Below, one piece after another: positions 17,005 through 25,245 of a stretch of 64,000 nt of DNA. A model generated the notes under the pieces. The model did not search any database. It was given only the letters and a program-made list of their open reading frames with translations, and was not told the origin of the DNA. The number at the start of each line of letters is the position of its first letter. Position 1 is the first letter of the stretch. Made by a program: the position numbers and the translations under genes. The DNA comes from Gemmatimonadaceae bacterium (GTDB lineage Bacteria > Gemmatimonadota > Gemmatimonadetes > Gemmatimonadales > Gemmatimonadaceae), in assembly GCA_030835125.1 (NCBI GenBank), contig JAUQWM010000037.1, forward strand, positions 1 through 64,000. The letters run 5' to 3'.

Positions 17005-19851
17005 TTAAGGCACCACCCGCTCCGGCAGCAGCACGAACTTCGCGGACCGTGCCATGTCCAGGAATCGCCGGGCGGCGTCGCGGATCTGGTCGCTCGTCAG
17101 CTTCTCGATGAAGTCCTGCGTGTACGTCGCGAGTCCGCGCGGATCCTCGCCGTTCTCGATCCGGGCCGCGATGTTGCCGACCCAGTAGTTGTTCTCCTTG
17201 AGCGACACCTCCTGCGTGCGCAGCTGCTGCTCGCGGATCTTCTGGAGCTCGGCGGGAGTGGCGCCACCCTGCTTCACGCTGTCGATCACCGCCAGCACGG
17301 TCTTCCACAGCAGGTCGGCCTTGTCCGGCGACGAGCCGAAGCTCACGGTGAACTGGTACTCCGGCCGGGGAAACTTCGACAACTGGCCGCCCGCCTGGAC
17401 CGAGTACGTCCCGCCCAGGGCTTCCCGGAGGTTGTCGAGCAGCTTCATCTCGAGTAACTCGCCCAGCGAGCGCATTGCATAACGCGACGCCGGGTCGAAG
17501 GTGCCGGGGTCGCCGGTGAAGAAGACGACCGTCTGCGCCTTGGGCTCGACGCCCTTCCGGACCGTCTTCTCGATGACGCCGGTCGGCGACTTGAGCCCGA
17601 TGTCCTTCCACGCCTCCTGGCGTCCGGTGCCGGGCAGGGCGCCGAGCCACTGCTCGACGAGGGGCTTGAGCGAGTCGACGTTCACCGCGCCGACGATCAC
17701 GAAGGTGAAGTCGGACGCATCGGCGAACCGGTCGCGGAACGTCTCGAACATCCGCTCGTATCGCGCCGCCTGCAGCATCGCCGCGGTCAGGGGCTGGGCG
17801 CGCGGGTGATTCTGCTGCATGGTCAGGACGACCGTGTCCTGGAAGACCTGGTCCGGATCCTTGTCGCGATTGGCCAGCAGCGGCGCGAACTGCGCCCGCA
17901 GGGCGTTGAACGCCGCCTCGTCACGGCGCGGTGCCGTCGCCTTCAGGTAGATGAGCTGCATGATCGTCTCGAGGTCCTTCGGCGAGCCGCTGGCGTTGAT
18001 CATCTCGGTCAGGGCGCCGATCTCGAGGCCGACCGCCGCGCGCTTGCCGGCCAGCTTCTTCCCGAGCTCGATGGCATCGAACGCCGCCACGCCGCCGCGC
18101 GACACGGCGAGCGAGGCCAGCGAGGCCTCCACATAGTCCGCGTCAGGCACGAGGCTCGTGCCCCCGGGACTCCAGCCGCGGATCAGCACCTCGTCCGCCT
18201 TGAAGTCGGTGGGCTTCACCAGGACCCGGATGCCATTGGAGAGTTTCCAGTCGGTGACGTCGAGCGTCGCTTCCCGCGTCTCCGAGACCACGCGGCCCTT
18301 CGCGGGCGCGGTGGCGACCAGTGGGGCTTCCGAGACCGACTCGGTCCACGCCGCCACGTCCTCGCCCTCGACGCGCCGGAACGCAGCCAGCAGCTCGCCC
18401 GCCGCGGGCACACCGGCCGCCGGCCCGGTCGGCGCCGACACGGCCACCACCCGGTTCACGTCGGTGATCCACTGGCGTCCCAGCGAGTTCACGTCCTCGA
18501 GCGTGACCGCCGGAAGGACGCGCTTCGCGGTCTCGAATTCCCAGGCAATACCCGGAGTGGGCTCCGCGGTCAGGAAATGGTTGATGTACTCGGCGGCGAA
18601 GTTCCCAGACTCGGACTTGTCGCGTTCCTGGAAGGCGCTCTCGAGCGACCGCAGGACCGAGGCCTTGGCCCGCTCGAGTTCCGCGGGCAGGAAGCCGTGG
18701 CGGTCGACGCGCCGGGCCTCGCGCAGCATCGCCTCCAGTCCGCGCTGGATGCCGCCATCCTGCACGGTGGCCGACAGGAAGTAGACGTCGGATGATCGGA
18801 CGAACGGCCCGTACGACGAGCTCGCGAACGCGAACGGTGCGTTCGGCTGCCGGGTAATCTCGTTGAGCCGCGAGTTCAGCATCTGGTTGTACAGGCGGCG
18901 CGCCAGCAGCATGCGGTAGTCGGACTGCTTCGCGAGCGGGGCGGGGGGGTGCTTGTAGATCAGCTGGATCGACGACACCTGCTCTTCGGGGTCGGTGACG
19001 ATCGTGACCAGCGTCGAATCGTGGCCGGGCACCGCGATCATCGCGCGTTCGCGGCGGGTCGCCGGGTTCTGCAGGCGGCTGAAGCGCTCACGGATCAGCG
19101 ACTCGAGCTGGTCCAGGTCATAGTCACCGACGGCCACCACGGCCATCAGATCCGGGCGGTACCAGTCCCGGTAGAATCGCTTCAGCGGCGCCGGGTTCGC
19201 GCCCTTGAGGACCGTGGTGTCGCCGATGGGCAGGCGCGTCGCATACCGAGACCCCTGGAACAGCACCGGGAACTGCTGGTCGCGGATCCGCGCCCCGGCG
19301 CCGAGTCCCGAGCGCCATTCCTCCAGCACCACACCGCGTTCCTTGACGACCTCGGTGGAGTCGAACAGTGCGCCGCCGGCCCAGTCCTCGAGGACGTCGA
19401 AGCTCCGCTCGACGAGGCCCGGCTTGTCGGTCGGCACGGGCAGGATGTAGACGGTCTCGTCGAACCCGGTGTAGGCGTTGAGGTCCGCGCCGAAGCGCAC
19501 GCCAATCGACTCGAGGTACGATACGATGTCGTTCCTGGCGAAGCGCCGCGTGCCGTTGAAGAGCATGTGCTCGACGAAGTGCGCGAGTCCCTTCTGGTCC
19601 TCGTCCTCCAGCACCGACCCGGCGTTGATCACGAGCCGCAACTCGAGGCGCTTCTCGGGACGCGCGTTCCGGCGGACGTAATAGCGCAGCCCGTTGGACA
19701 ACGTCCCGGTGCGCACCGCGGAATCGAGCGGAATGAGGTCGGCCTGCGCGCGTGCCGTTTCCGGAAGCGTGGCGTCCACTGCCGGCAGCAGGACGGCGGC
19801 AAGCAGGGCACGGCGGAACCGCACGGGCAGGAGCGAACGGAAACGAGCCAT
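17005..19851 (-). CDS. M16 (pitrilysin) family zinc peptidase, secreted
   Basis: A 948-residue M16 peptidase. The ATG at 19851 gives a signal peptide (MARFRSLLPVRFRRALLAAVLL ... ARAQ). The inverted zinc motif HxxEH is HFVEH at residues 91-95, and the third Glu ligand lies in the later VVKERGVVLEEW segment. Two M16 halves are present. The second half lacks HxxEH, as is normal for the substrate-clamping half of full-length periplasmic members. The extended open frame beyond 19851 runs against the MFS gene and is not protein-like. Its stop codon abuts a 7-bp array. Confidence 0.92.
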   Translation of the reverse strand: MARFRSLLPVRFRRALLAAVLLPAVDATLPETARAQADLIPLDSAVRTGTLSNGLRYYVRRNARPEKRLELRLVINAGSVLEDEDQKGLAHFVEHMLFNGTRRFARNDIVSYLESIGVRFGADLNAYTGFDETVYILPVPTDKPGLVERSFDVLEDWAGGALFDSTEVVKERGVVLEEWRSGLGAGARIRDQQFPVLFQGSRYATRLPIGDTTVLKGANPAPLKRFYRDWYRPDLMAVVAVGDYDLDQLESLIRERFSRLQNPATRRERAMIAVPGHDSTLVTIVTDPEEQVSSIQLIYKHPPAPLAKQSDYRMLLARRLYNQMLNSRLNEITRQPNAPFAFASSSYGPFVRSSDVYFLSATVQDGGIQRGLEAMLREARRVDRHGFLPAELERAKASVLRSLESAFQERDKSESGNFAAEYINHFLTAEPTPGIAWEFETAKRVLPAVTLEDVNSLGRQWITDVNRVVAVSAPTGPAAGVPAAGELLAAFRRVEGEDVAAWTESVSEAPLVATAPAKGRVVSETREATLDVTDWKLSNGIRVLVKPTDFKADEVLIRGWSPGGTSLVPDADYVEASLASLAVSRGGVAAFDAIELGKKLAGKRAAVGLEIGALTEMINASGSPKDLETIMQLIYLKATAPRRDEAAFNALRAQFAPLLANRDKDPDQVFQDTVVLTMQQNHPRAQPLTAAMLQAARYERMFETFRDRFADASDFTFVIVGAVNVDSLKPLVEQWLGALPGTGRQEAWKDIGLKSPTGVIEKTVRKGVEPKAQTVVFFTGDPGTFDPASRYAMRSLGELLEMKLLDNLREALGGTYSVQAGGQLSKFPRPEYQFTVSFGSSPDKADLLWKTVLAVIDSVKQGGATPAELQKIREQQLRTQEVSLKENNYWVGNIAARIENGEDPRGLATYTQDFIEKLTSDQIRDAARRFLDMARSAKFVLLPERVVP

Positions 19852-20038
19852 GTCGAACCTCGGTGAGCGGGCCAGCGGTAAACTTAGGGGACGGGGTCGC
19901 CCCCGCCGAGGCCTGTGAGGGACGAGGCGTTCGCAGAGCGGTACAGGCACCATGCCAGATACGCACCGGGCGCCGTTTGCTCGGCGCGCGATGCGTGGCT
20001 TCCCAAGCCCGTGCCACATGGTGATCGTTGGAGTCCTC

Positions 20039-21202
20039 ATGTCACGGCACTGGTTCCTCTCGGTCGGGATGTTCCTCGCCCTCGTGCCGGTCACGCTCCT
20101 GGTGCCGGGCCTGGATGAACTCGTCTCAGGCCGGTTCGGCGGGTCGGAGGCCGCGGCGCACGGGTTCATGACGGTGAACATGCTGGCCGGCATGATCGCC
20201 GTGCCGTTGTTCATGCGCCGCCTGCGGCGACTGGGCGACCTGCGGGGCTGGCTCGTCGGGTTCTTTCTCATCGACGCGGTGTCGTTCGCCGGGATGGGCC
20301 GGGTGGATACGCTCGGCGCCCTGTACGCATTCCGCGCACTCGATGGCGCCGTCCACCTGCCGGCCGTGACGCTGCTCATGGTGGCCGCAAATCGCACCGC
20401 CGGTGAGCGCCGCGGCGCCTCGCTCGGCGCGCTTGCCTCCGCGCTCATGCTCGGCATCACGGTGGGGTCCCCGCTGGGCGGCTGGCTGGTGGAACGGGGC
20501 GGGACGGCGGTGTTCGACGCCGGCGCCGCCATCTTCCTGGTCGCGGCGATGCTGGCCGCCTTCGGCCCGTCGACCGATCCCGCCACCGACGTGCAGCGCG
20601 GATCGCGGTACCGGTGGCAGTGGCGGCGGCCGGAGTCGTGGATCCCGTTAGGCTACGCCTTCATGGATCGCTTCAGCATCGGGATCTTCGTGTCGACCTT
20701 CACCATCTTCCTGGCCCGCGAGCACCAGGTGGGACCGGCCGGGCGCGGATGGCTGGTCGCGCTCTTCATGATCCCCTTCGCCGCCCTCTGCTATCCCGTG
20801 GGACGCCTGGCGGAGCGGGTGGGCTGGTTCCCGCTGCTGGTGGCCGGGAACGTCGCCTTCGGCGTGATCTTCGGCACCTACGGCTTCGTCCCGCGCGACC
20901 TGTTGCCGGTCTCCATGGTCCTCTCCGGAGTGTCCTCGGCGTTCATCTTCGCGCCCAGCCTGCTGCTGGTGAGCGAACTCGTCAGGCGCGGCCACGGCGA
21001 GGGGATGTTCGGGATCTTCCAGGTGGCGGGATCGTTCGGGTTCCTGGCCGGTCCGATCGCGGGCGGGATCCTGGTGGCGCTCACGTCGGCGGATGGCCGG
21101 CCGGCGTATGAAGCGATCTTCGCGGTGGTGGGGTTCGCCGAACTGCTGCTGGCGGTGGCGTCGGTGGCGTTGCTGCGCGCCTTTTCGCGCCAACCCGCCT
21201 GA
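20039..21202 (+). CDS. MFS transporter
   Basis: A 387-residue protein of mostly hydrophobic helices, about 12, in the major facilitator layout. The first half includes an RRLRRLGDLRGW loop and an RTAGERRGASLG loop, both in the positions of MFS cytoplasmic loops. The start at 20039 is chosen because GGAG lies six bases upstream and the product then begins directly with a membrane helix. The substrate cannot be predicted. It is divergent from the M16 peptidase gene and convergent with the OmpA-family gene. Confidence 0.85.
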   Translation: MSRHWFLSVGMFLALVPVTLLVPGLDELVSGRFGGSEAAAHGFMTVNMLAGMIAVPLFMRRLRRLGDLRGWLVGFFLIDAVSFAGMGRVDTLGALYAFRALDGAVHLPAVTLLMVAANRTAGERRGASLGALASALMLGITVGSPLGGWLVERGGTAVFDAGAAIFLVAAMLAAFGPSTDPATDVQRGSRYRWQWRRPESWIPLGYAFMDRFSIGIFVSTFTIFLAREHQVGPAGRGWLVALFMIPFAALCYPVGRLAERVGWFPLLVAGNVAFGVIFGTYGFVPRDLLPVSMVLSGVSSAFIFAPSLLLVSELVRRGHGEGMFGIFQVAGSFGFLAGPIAGGILVALTSADGRPAYEAIFAVVGFAELLLAVASVALLRAFSRQPA

Positions 21203-21233
21203 TGCACCGGCGCTGTCCAGGGTGAAAAAAGAA

Positions 21234-21260
21234 CCGGCCCCCGGTCAACCCGGGGGCCGG
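21234..21260 (-). terminator. strong intrinsic terminator between convergent genes
   Basis: A perfect 11-bp stem, CCGGCCCCCGG at 21234-21244 with its complement at 21250-21260, with a 5-nt loop. On the minus strand the stem is followed by TTCTTTTTTC, so it should end transcription of the OmpA-family gene. It may also slow transcription arriving from the MFS gene. Confidence 0.85.
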
Positions 21261-21282
21261 CTCTCTCTGTCTGCTGCCGCCG

Positions 21283-22647
21283 CTACTGGCGCGGTCGGCA
21301 GGTGATGGCGACACCGGCATCGCCCGCGGACCAGATCTCGACGCGCCGGTTGATGTTGTGCTCGGGTTTCGAGCGCGCCGGACGGGTGTGATCGTCGTCC
21401 AGGACCAGGCACTGCTCGCCGAAGCCCTTCTGCGCGATCCGGCTCATGGCGACCCCGCCTCGCGTCAGGTAGTCAACGACCGCCTGCACCCGACGATTGG
21501 ACAGCGCCATGTTGTACTCGTCGCTGCCATACGGGTCGGTATGGCCCTCGACAGCGATGCGCATCTCGGTCCGCTGGTTCAGCGTCGCGACCACCTTGTC
21601 GAGCGAGTCGCGCCCCACCGGAGTCAGGACGGCGCGGTCGAAGTCGAAGAAGACCCAGTTGAGGCGGACCAGCAGTTCCTGCGACGTCACGGTGACGCTT
21701 GCCGTGCCCGACAGCCCCGGGGTGTCCGTGCAGGTCAGCGTGATCGTGTGCGCGCCCGGCGTCAGGGCCCGGCTGAACGAGGCGCCGCTGCCGATGTCGC
21801 CGTCGCGGCTCGAACGCCACCGTCCACCCTGCGTCACGTCTCCCTGCTCCGGATCCTGGCAGGACCCGGCGAAGTTCGTCATGCCGCTGAGGATGGCGCC
21901 GTTGGCCGGCGACGTGATCGACGCGGTCGGCGGACGGTTCGCCGCCACGGGCGGCGGGGTCGGTGTCGGCGCCGGCGCCGGCTGCACCGGGGGCGTCGGC
22001 GCCGGGGCGACTGGTGTCGCGGCCGGCGGCGGCGGCGGCGCGACGATGGGGGCCATGCCACCACACTCGCCGCGGAACATCCGGCTGATGCCGATGCGGA
22101 AGCCGACGTTCGTCGACTTGCCGTCGAGTGCCACCGTGCTTCCGTTGAAGTTCGGCGACGGGTTGTAGTCGATCGGCACGTCGCCGCGCAGGCTCCACTT
22201 CTCGTTGAGGCAGAGCTTGAGGCCGAGCAGGCCGGTCACCGCATCCTCGAACTCATTCCCGGCGATGAACGTGCCGATCGTGTCGATGCGATCACGATAG
22301 ACGTTCTGCTGGTATCCGGCGCCCAGCAGGAGGCGCAGCCGGTCTCCCATCGGGACGCCATACACGATGCGGAACGCGAATGGCGTGTACGTGATCGACT
22401 TCGTGCCGCCAGGTGACGCCCAGTCGGTCTTCCCGACCTGGCCGTCGACTTCCAATCCGAGATTGTGCCAGAGGTACAGGCCAAGCCGGCCGCCCCCACT
22501 GAGGACATCGTCGAGCTGGAGTTCCTTGTCCATCTTCGTGAACTGACCGAACACGCCCGCTTCGACAGCGAGTGGTTTCTGCGCCGCAGAACTAACGGCC
22601 AGCAGTGGCATCAACGCCGCGACTGCCAACAGGGATTTCGTTCGCAT
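21283..22647 (-). CDS. OmpA-family outer membrane protein with N-terminal barrel
   Basis: A 454-residue outer membrane protein. It has a signal peptide to about residue 22 (...SSAAQ), then an 8-stranded OmpA-like beta-barrel (about 25-190), a Pro/Ala-rich linker (PPPPPAATPVAPAPTPP), an Ig/PKD-like region (NRPPTASITSPANGAILSG) and a C-terminal OmpA peptidoglycan-binding domain (about 330-445) with the usual VEGHTDPYGSDEYNMALSNRRVQAV motif. It should anchor the outer membrane to the cell wall. A terminator lies at 21234-21260. Confidence 0.92.
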   Translation of the reverse strand: MRTKSLLAVAALMPLLAVSSAAQKPLAVEAGVFGQFTKMDKELQLDDVLSGGGRLGLYLWHNLGLEVDGQVGKTDWASPGGTKSITYTPFAFRIVYGVPMGDRLRLLLGAGYQQNVYRDRIDTIGTFIAGNEFEDAVTGLLGLKLCLNEKWSLRGDVPIDYNPSPNFNGSTVALDGKSTNVGFRIGISRMFRGECGGMAPIVAPPPPPAATPVAPAPTPPVQPAPAPTPTPPPVAANRPPTASITSPANGAILSGMTNFAGSCQDPEQGDVTQGGRWRSSRDGDIGSGASFSRALTPGAHTITLTCTDTPGLSGTASVTVTSQELLVRLNWVFFDFDRAVLTPVGRDSLDKVVATLNQRTEMRIAVEGHTDPYGSDEYNMALSNRRVQAVVDYLTRGGVAMSRIAQKGFGEQCLVLDDDHTRPARSKPEHNINRRVEIWSAGDAGVAITCRPRQ

Positions 22648-22848
22648 AAAGCCTCAGGAGGAGGTTGGGGATCGGATTGAGGCAGGGGGCTGATTGCGGT
22701 ACGAAATGATGCAGACGCAGCACCCCCATCCGCGCCAAGTGCAGCAATACTAACGGATTCCAGCGCTGGGACCAATCGCTGAATGCGATTGGAGATTCTC
22801 CGATTCCCAGACTTGCGCGCGAAGTCGAAATGTCCTGTATTGCCCTGT

Positions 22849-24147
22849 CTACGCGCGAAGTGCGTCAATTTCGCGCTCGAGGGCGCTGATGCTGGCGTCT
22901 ATCTCGACTGGGGTGTTCCGGAGTGTGACTCCCGGTGTCGCCGCAGCGGCCTCCATTCCGGGGTCTTTCAACAAATGACCGGTCAGCACGGCAACCACTT
23001 GGTCGTCGGGACCGATGAGGCCGGCACGGACGGCGGCTCGGACACCGGCAACGGAGGCGGCACTGGCAGGCTCGCAGCCGATGCCCGCCGTTCCGATCCG
23101 ATCCTGCGCCTCCAGGATCGCCACATCATCGACCGCCAGCACCGCGCCTGACGAGGACCGGATCGCGCGAACGGCGCGATCGAACGACGCCGGGTCGCCG
23201 ATCCGGATTGCGCTCGCGACCGTGGCCGCCTTCATAGAGACCCGGGCGCGGAAGCCGGCGTCGAACGATTGCTGGAAGGGGGACGCTCCCGCGGCCTGTA
23301 CGGCCAGGATCCGCGGCATGCGGTCGATCAGCCCGGCTCGAAGTGCCTCGTCCAGCGCCTTACCGAACGCGGCGGTGTTTCCGAGGTTGCCTGCGGGGAG
23401 GGCAATCCAGTCGGGCGTGCGCCAGTCGAGTTGCTGAAGCATCTCGAAGACGATCGTCTTCTGTCCCTCGAGCCGGAACGGGTTGACGGAGTTCAGCAGG
23501 TAGATCCCGAGTCTCGGCGACGCGTCACGCACCAGCGACAGGCAGGCATCGAAATCGCCGCGGACCGCCAGGGTCCGCGCGCCATAGGCCAGGGTCTGCG
23601 CCAGCTTCCCCATCGCCACGTTCCCGGCCGGCACCAGCACCAGCGCGGGGATTCCCGCCAGCGCGGCATAGGCCGCGAGCGATGCCGACGTGTTCCCGGT
23701 CGAGGCGCAGGCGACGGCACGCGCGCCGATCCGCCGGGCCTGCGTCACGCCGACGGTCATGCCGCGATCCTTGAAGGAGCCCGTCGGGTTCATTCCCTCG
23801 TGCTTGACCAGGAGCCGCGGGCATCCCGCCCAGGCCGCGACGCGTGCATTCGCGATCAGGGGCGTGTTTCCCTCGGGGAACGAGACGATGTCCGTGGGCG
23901 CGGCCGCCATCACCATCTCCGCATAGCGCCAGACGCCCGAGACGCGCGACGGTTCCCCCACGGCGCCGAGTCGCGCGGCGAAGTCCCGTCGCAGCCCGGC
24001 GCCCCGGCCCTCGGGGATGTGGTACAGGACGTCGAGCAGCCCGTTGCACACCGGGCACGCGACGCGTGGATCCGTCTCGTCCAATCGCTTCCCGCAGCTC
24101 GCGCACTGCTGCCAGCGCGCCGGCGTCGTTCCGTGTGATGGCGTCAC
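22849..24147 (-). CDS. thrC: threonine synthase
   Basis: A 432-residue PLP enzyme that converts O-phosphohomoserine to threonine. The GTG start at 24147 overlaps the thrB stop as GTGA. An N-terminal Cys4 zinc-ribbon-like segment (CASCGKRL ... CPVCNG) is present, as in many threonine synthases of this length. The PLP lysine lies in NPTGSFKDRG, and STGNTSAS and PAGNLGN are the expected cofactor-binding loops. With thrB it forms a two-gene threonine unit; no homoserine dehydrogenase is present in the window. Confidence 0.94.
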   Translation of the reverse strand: MTPSHGTTPARWQQCASCGKRLDETDPRVACPVCNGLLDVLYHIPEGRGAGLRRDFAARLGAVGEPSRVSGVWRYAEMVMAAAPTDIVSFPEGNTPLIANARVAAWAGCPRLLVKHEGMNPTGSFKDRGMTVGVTQARRIGARAVACASTGNTSASLAAYAALAGIPALVLVPAGNVAMGKLAQTLAYGARTLAVRGDFDACLSLVRDASPRLGIYLLNSVNPFRLEGQKTIVFEMLQQLDWRTPDWIALPAGNLGNTAAFGKALDEALRAGLIDRMPRILAVQAAGASPFQQSFDAGFRARVSMKAATVASAIRIGDPASFDRAVRAIRSSSGAVLAVDDVAILEAQDRIGTAGIGCEPASAASVAGVRAAVRAGLIGPDDQVVAVLTGHLLKDPGMEAAAATPGVTLRNTPVEIDASISALEREIDALRA

Positions 24148-25100
24148 GTGCCGGAGGTCTCGACGCGCGTCCCCACCCGATCGGGGCGGGTGACGCGTGC
24201 GACGCACGCGAGCCCGGCTTCGTCGTAGGCGCGGCACATCGCCGTCGCAACCGACCGGGCCACGGCCTCGGTGTCGCATAACGCGAACGCCGTCGGCCCG
24301 GCGCCGGAGATCGAGACGCCGAGCGCGCCGGAATCCAGTGCGGCCCGCTTCGCCGCGGAGAACCCCGGGAGCAAGGCGGCGCGGGCGGGCTCGGCGATCC
24401 GGTCGTCGATGCATCGGCCGAGCAGGGGGAGGTCCCGCGCGAAGCAGGCGGCGACGATCCCCGCCACCTGCGCCGCCTGGTGCAGCGCCACGGCGCGGGA
24501 TACCTCGTCAGGCAGCGCGGCCCGCGCGTCGGCCGTGCGCAACCGTTGCGCGGGACTCGCGAGGACGATGAGGAGCCCGTCAGGCACCGGGATCGGAATG
24601 ACGTCGATGGGATCGAGCGACCGAACGAGCACGATGCCGCCCATCAGGGATGGGGCGATGTTGTCGAGGTGCCTGCCCGCGACCCGCTCCTCCGCCACGA
24701 GGGCCGCGGCGAGGAGAGCATTGCGGGACAGTGGCGCGCCAATCAGCGCGTTCACCGCCGCGGCCCCGGCCACCGCCGACGCCGCGCTGCCGCCCTGACC
24801 GGCCGAGAGCGGCAGGCCCTTGGTGACGCGTAGCGTGATCCCGGCGGCGGGCGTGGTGGCCCCGGTGTGGGTGGCCGCGCGAACCACCGCCAGCGCGGCG
24901 ATGGCGCACGCATGGGCTTCGGGGTCGGACGGCAGCGACTCGTGTCCCGGCTCGAGGAGGGTGATGCCCGGCATGTCGCCGAATTCCGCGGTCACGCTGT
25001 CCCCGGCGCCCTCCACCGCGCAGCCGAGGATATCGAGCCCCGGCCCCAGGTTCCCGATCGAGCCGGGCGAGAAAGCGGTCGCGCGCGTGGGAAAGGGCAT
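24144..25100 (-). CDS. thrB: homoserine kinase
   Basis: A 318-residue GHMP-family kinase that phosphorylates homoserine. It has the N-terminal SPGSIGNLGPGLDILG signature, the ATP-binding motif GLPLSAGQGGSAASAVAGA and the C-terminal SISGAGPTAFAL loop, all typical of homoserine kinase. It overlaps thrC by four bases and precedes it in the operon. The region upstream is shared with the divergent M14 peptidase gene and contains period-7 units. Confidence 0.94.
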   Translation of the reverse strand: MPFPTRATAFSPGSIGNLGPGLDILGCAVEGAGDSVTAEFGDMPGITLLEPGHESLPSDPEAHACAIAALAVVRAATHTGATTPAAGITLRVTKGLPLSAGQGGSAASAVAGAAAVNALIGAPLSRNALLAAALVAEERVAGRHLDNIAPSLMGGIVLVRSLDPIDVIPIPVPDGLLIVLASPAQRLRTADARAALPDEVSRAVALHQAAQVAGIVAACFARDLPLLGRCIDDRIAEPARAALLPGFSAAKRAALDSGALGVSISGAGPTAFALCDTEAVARSVATAMCRAYDEAGLACVARVTRPDRVGTRVETSGT

Positions 25101-25126
25101 TGGCGGAATCTAGAACAACGGGCCGC

Positions 25127-25175
25127 GGGTCACAGGCCGCACGCCACAGGGGCCGTGGTTCATGAATCACGAAAA
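25127..25175. repeat. degenerate heptamer array between thrB and the M14 gene
   Basis: Seven in-phase but diverged 7-bp units: GGGTCAC, AGGCCGC, ACGCCAC, AGGGGCC, GTGGTTC, ATGAATC, ACGAAAA. The GTCAC and GAATCACGAA wording matches the arrays at 41635-41662 and 43601-43698. It sits in the divergent intergenic region upstream of the M14 peptidase start at 25246. Confidence 0.55.
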
Positions 25176-25245
25176 CTGCCCCTCGTGCGTACCCGGTGCG
25201 CAGGCGTACTTTCTCCCCGTCCCGTCACCAAAGAGGTTGGACGTC

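Noticed and set aside
14451-17111. An 886-codon open frame on the plus strand across the ccoNO operon, and similar long antisense frames at 25225-27129, 35212-37587 and 44956-46638.
   Set aside because: They are shadows of strongly conserved genes in high-GC DNA, are rich in Arg, Gly, His and Asp runs, and have no recognisable domain or ribosome-binding site.
19852-20586. N-terminal extension of the M16 peptidase to 20586.
   Set aside because: It would overlap most of the first half of the MFS gene, lacks protein-like composition, and the internal ATG at 19851 gives a clean signal peptide.
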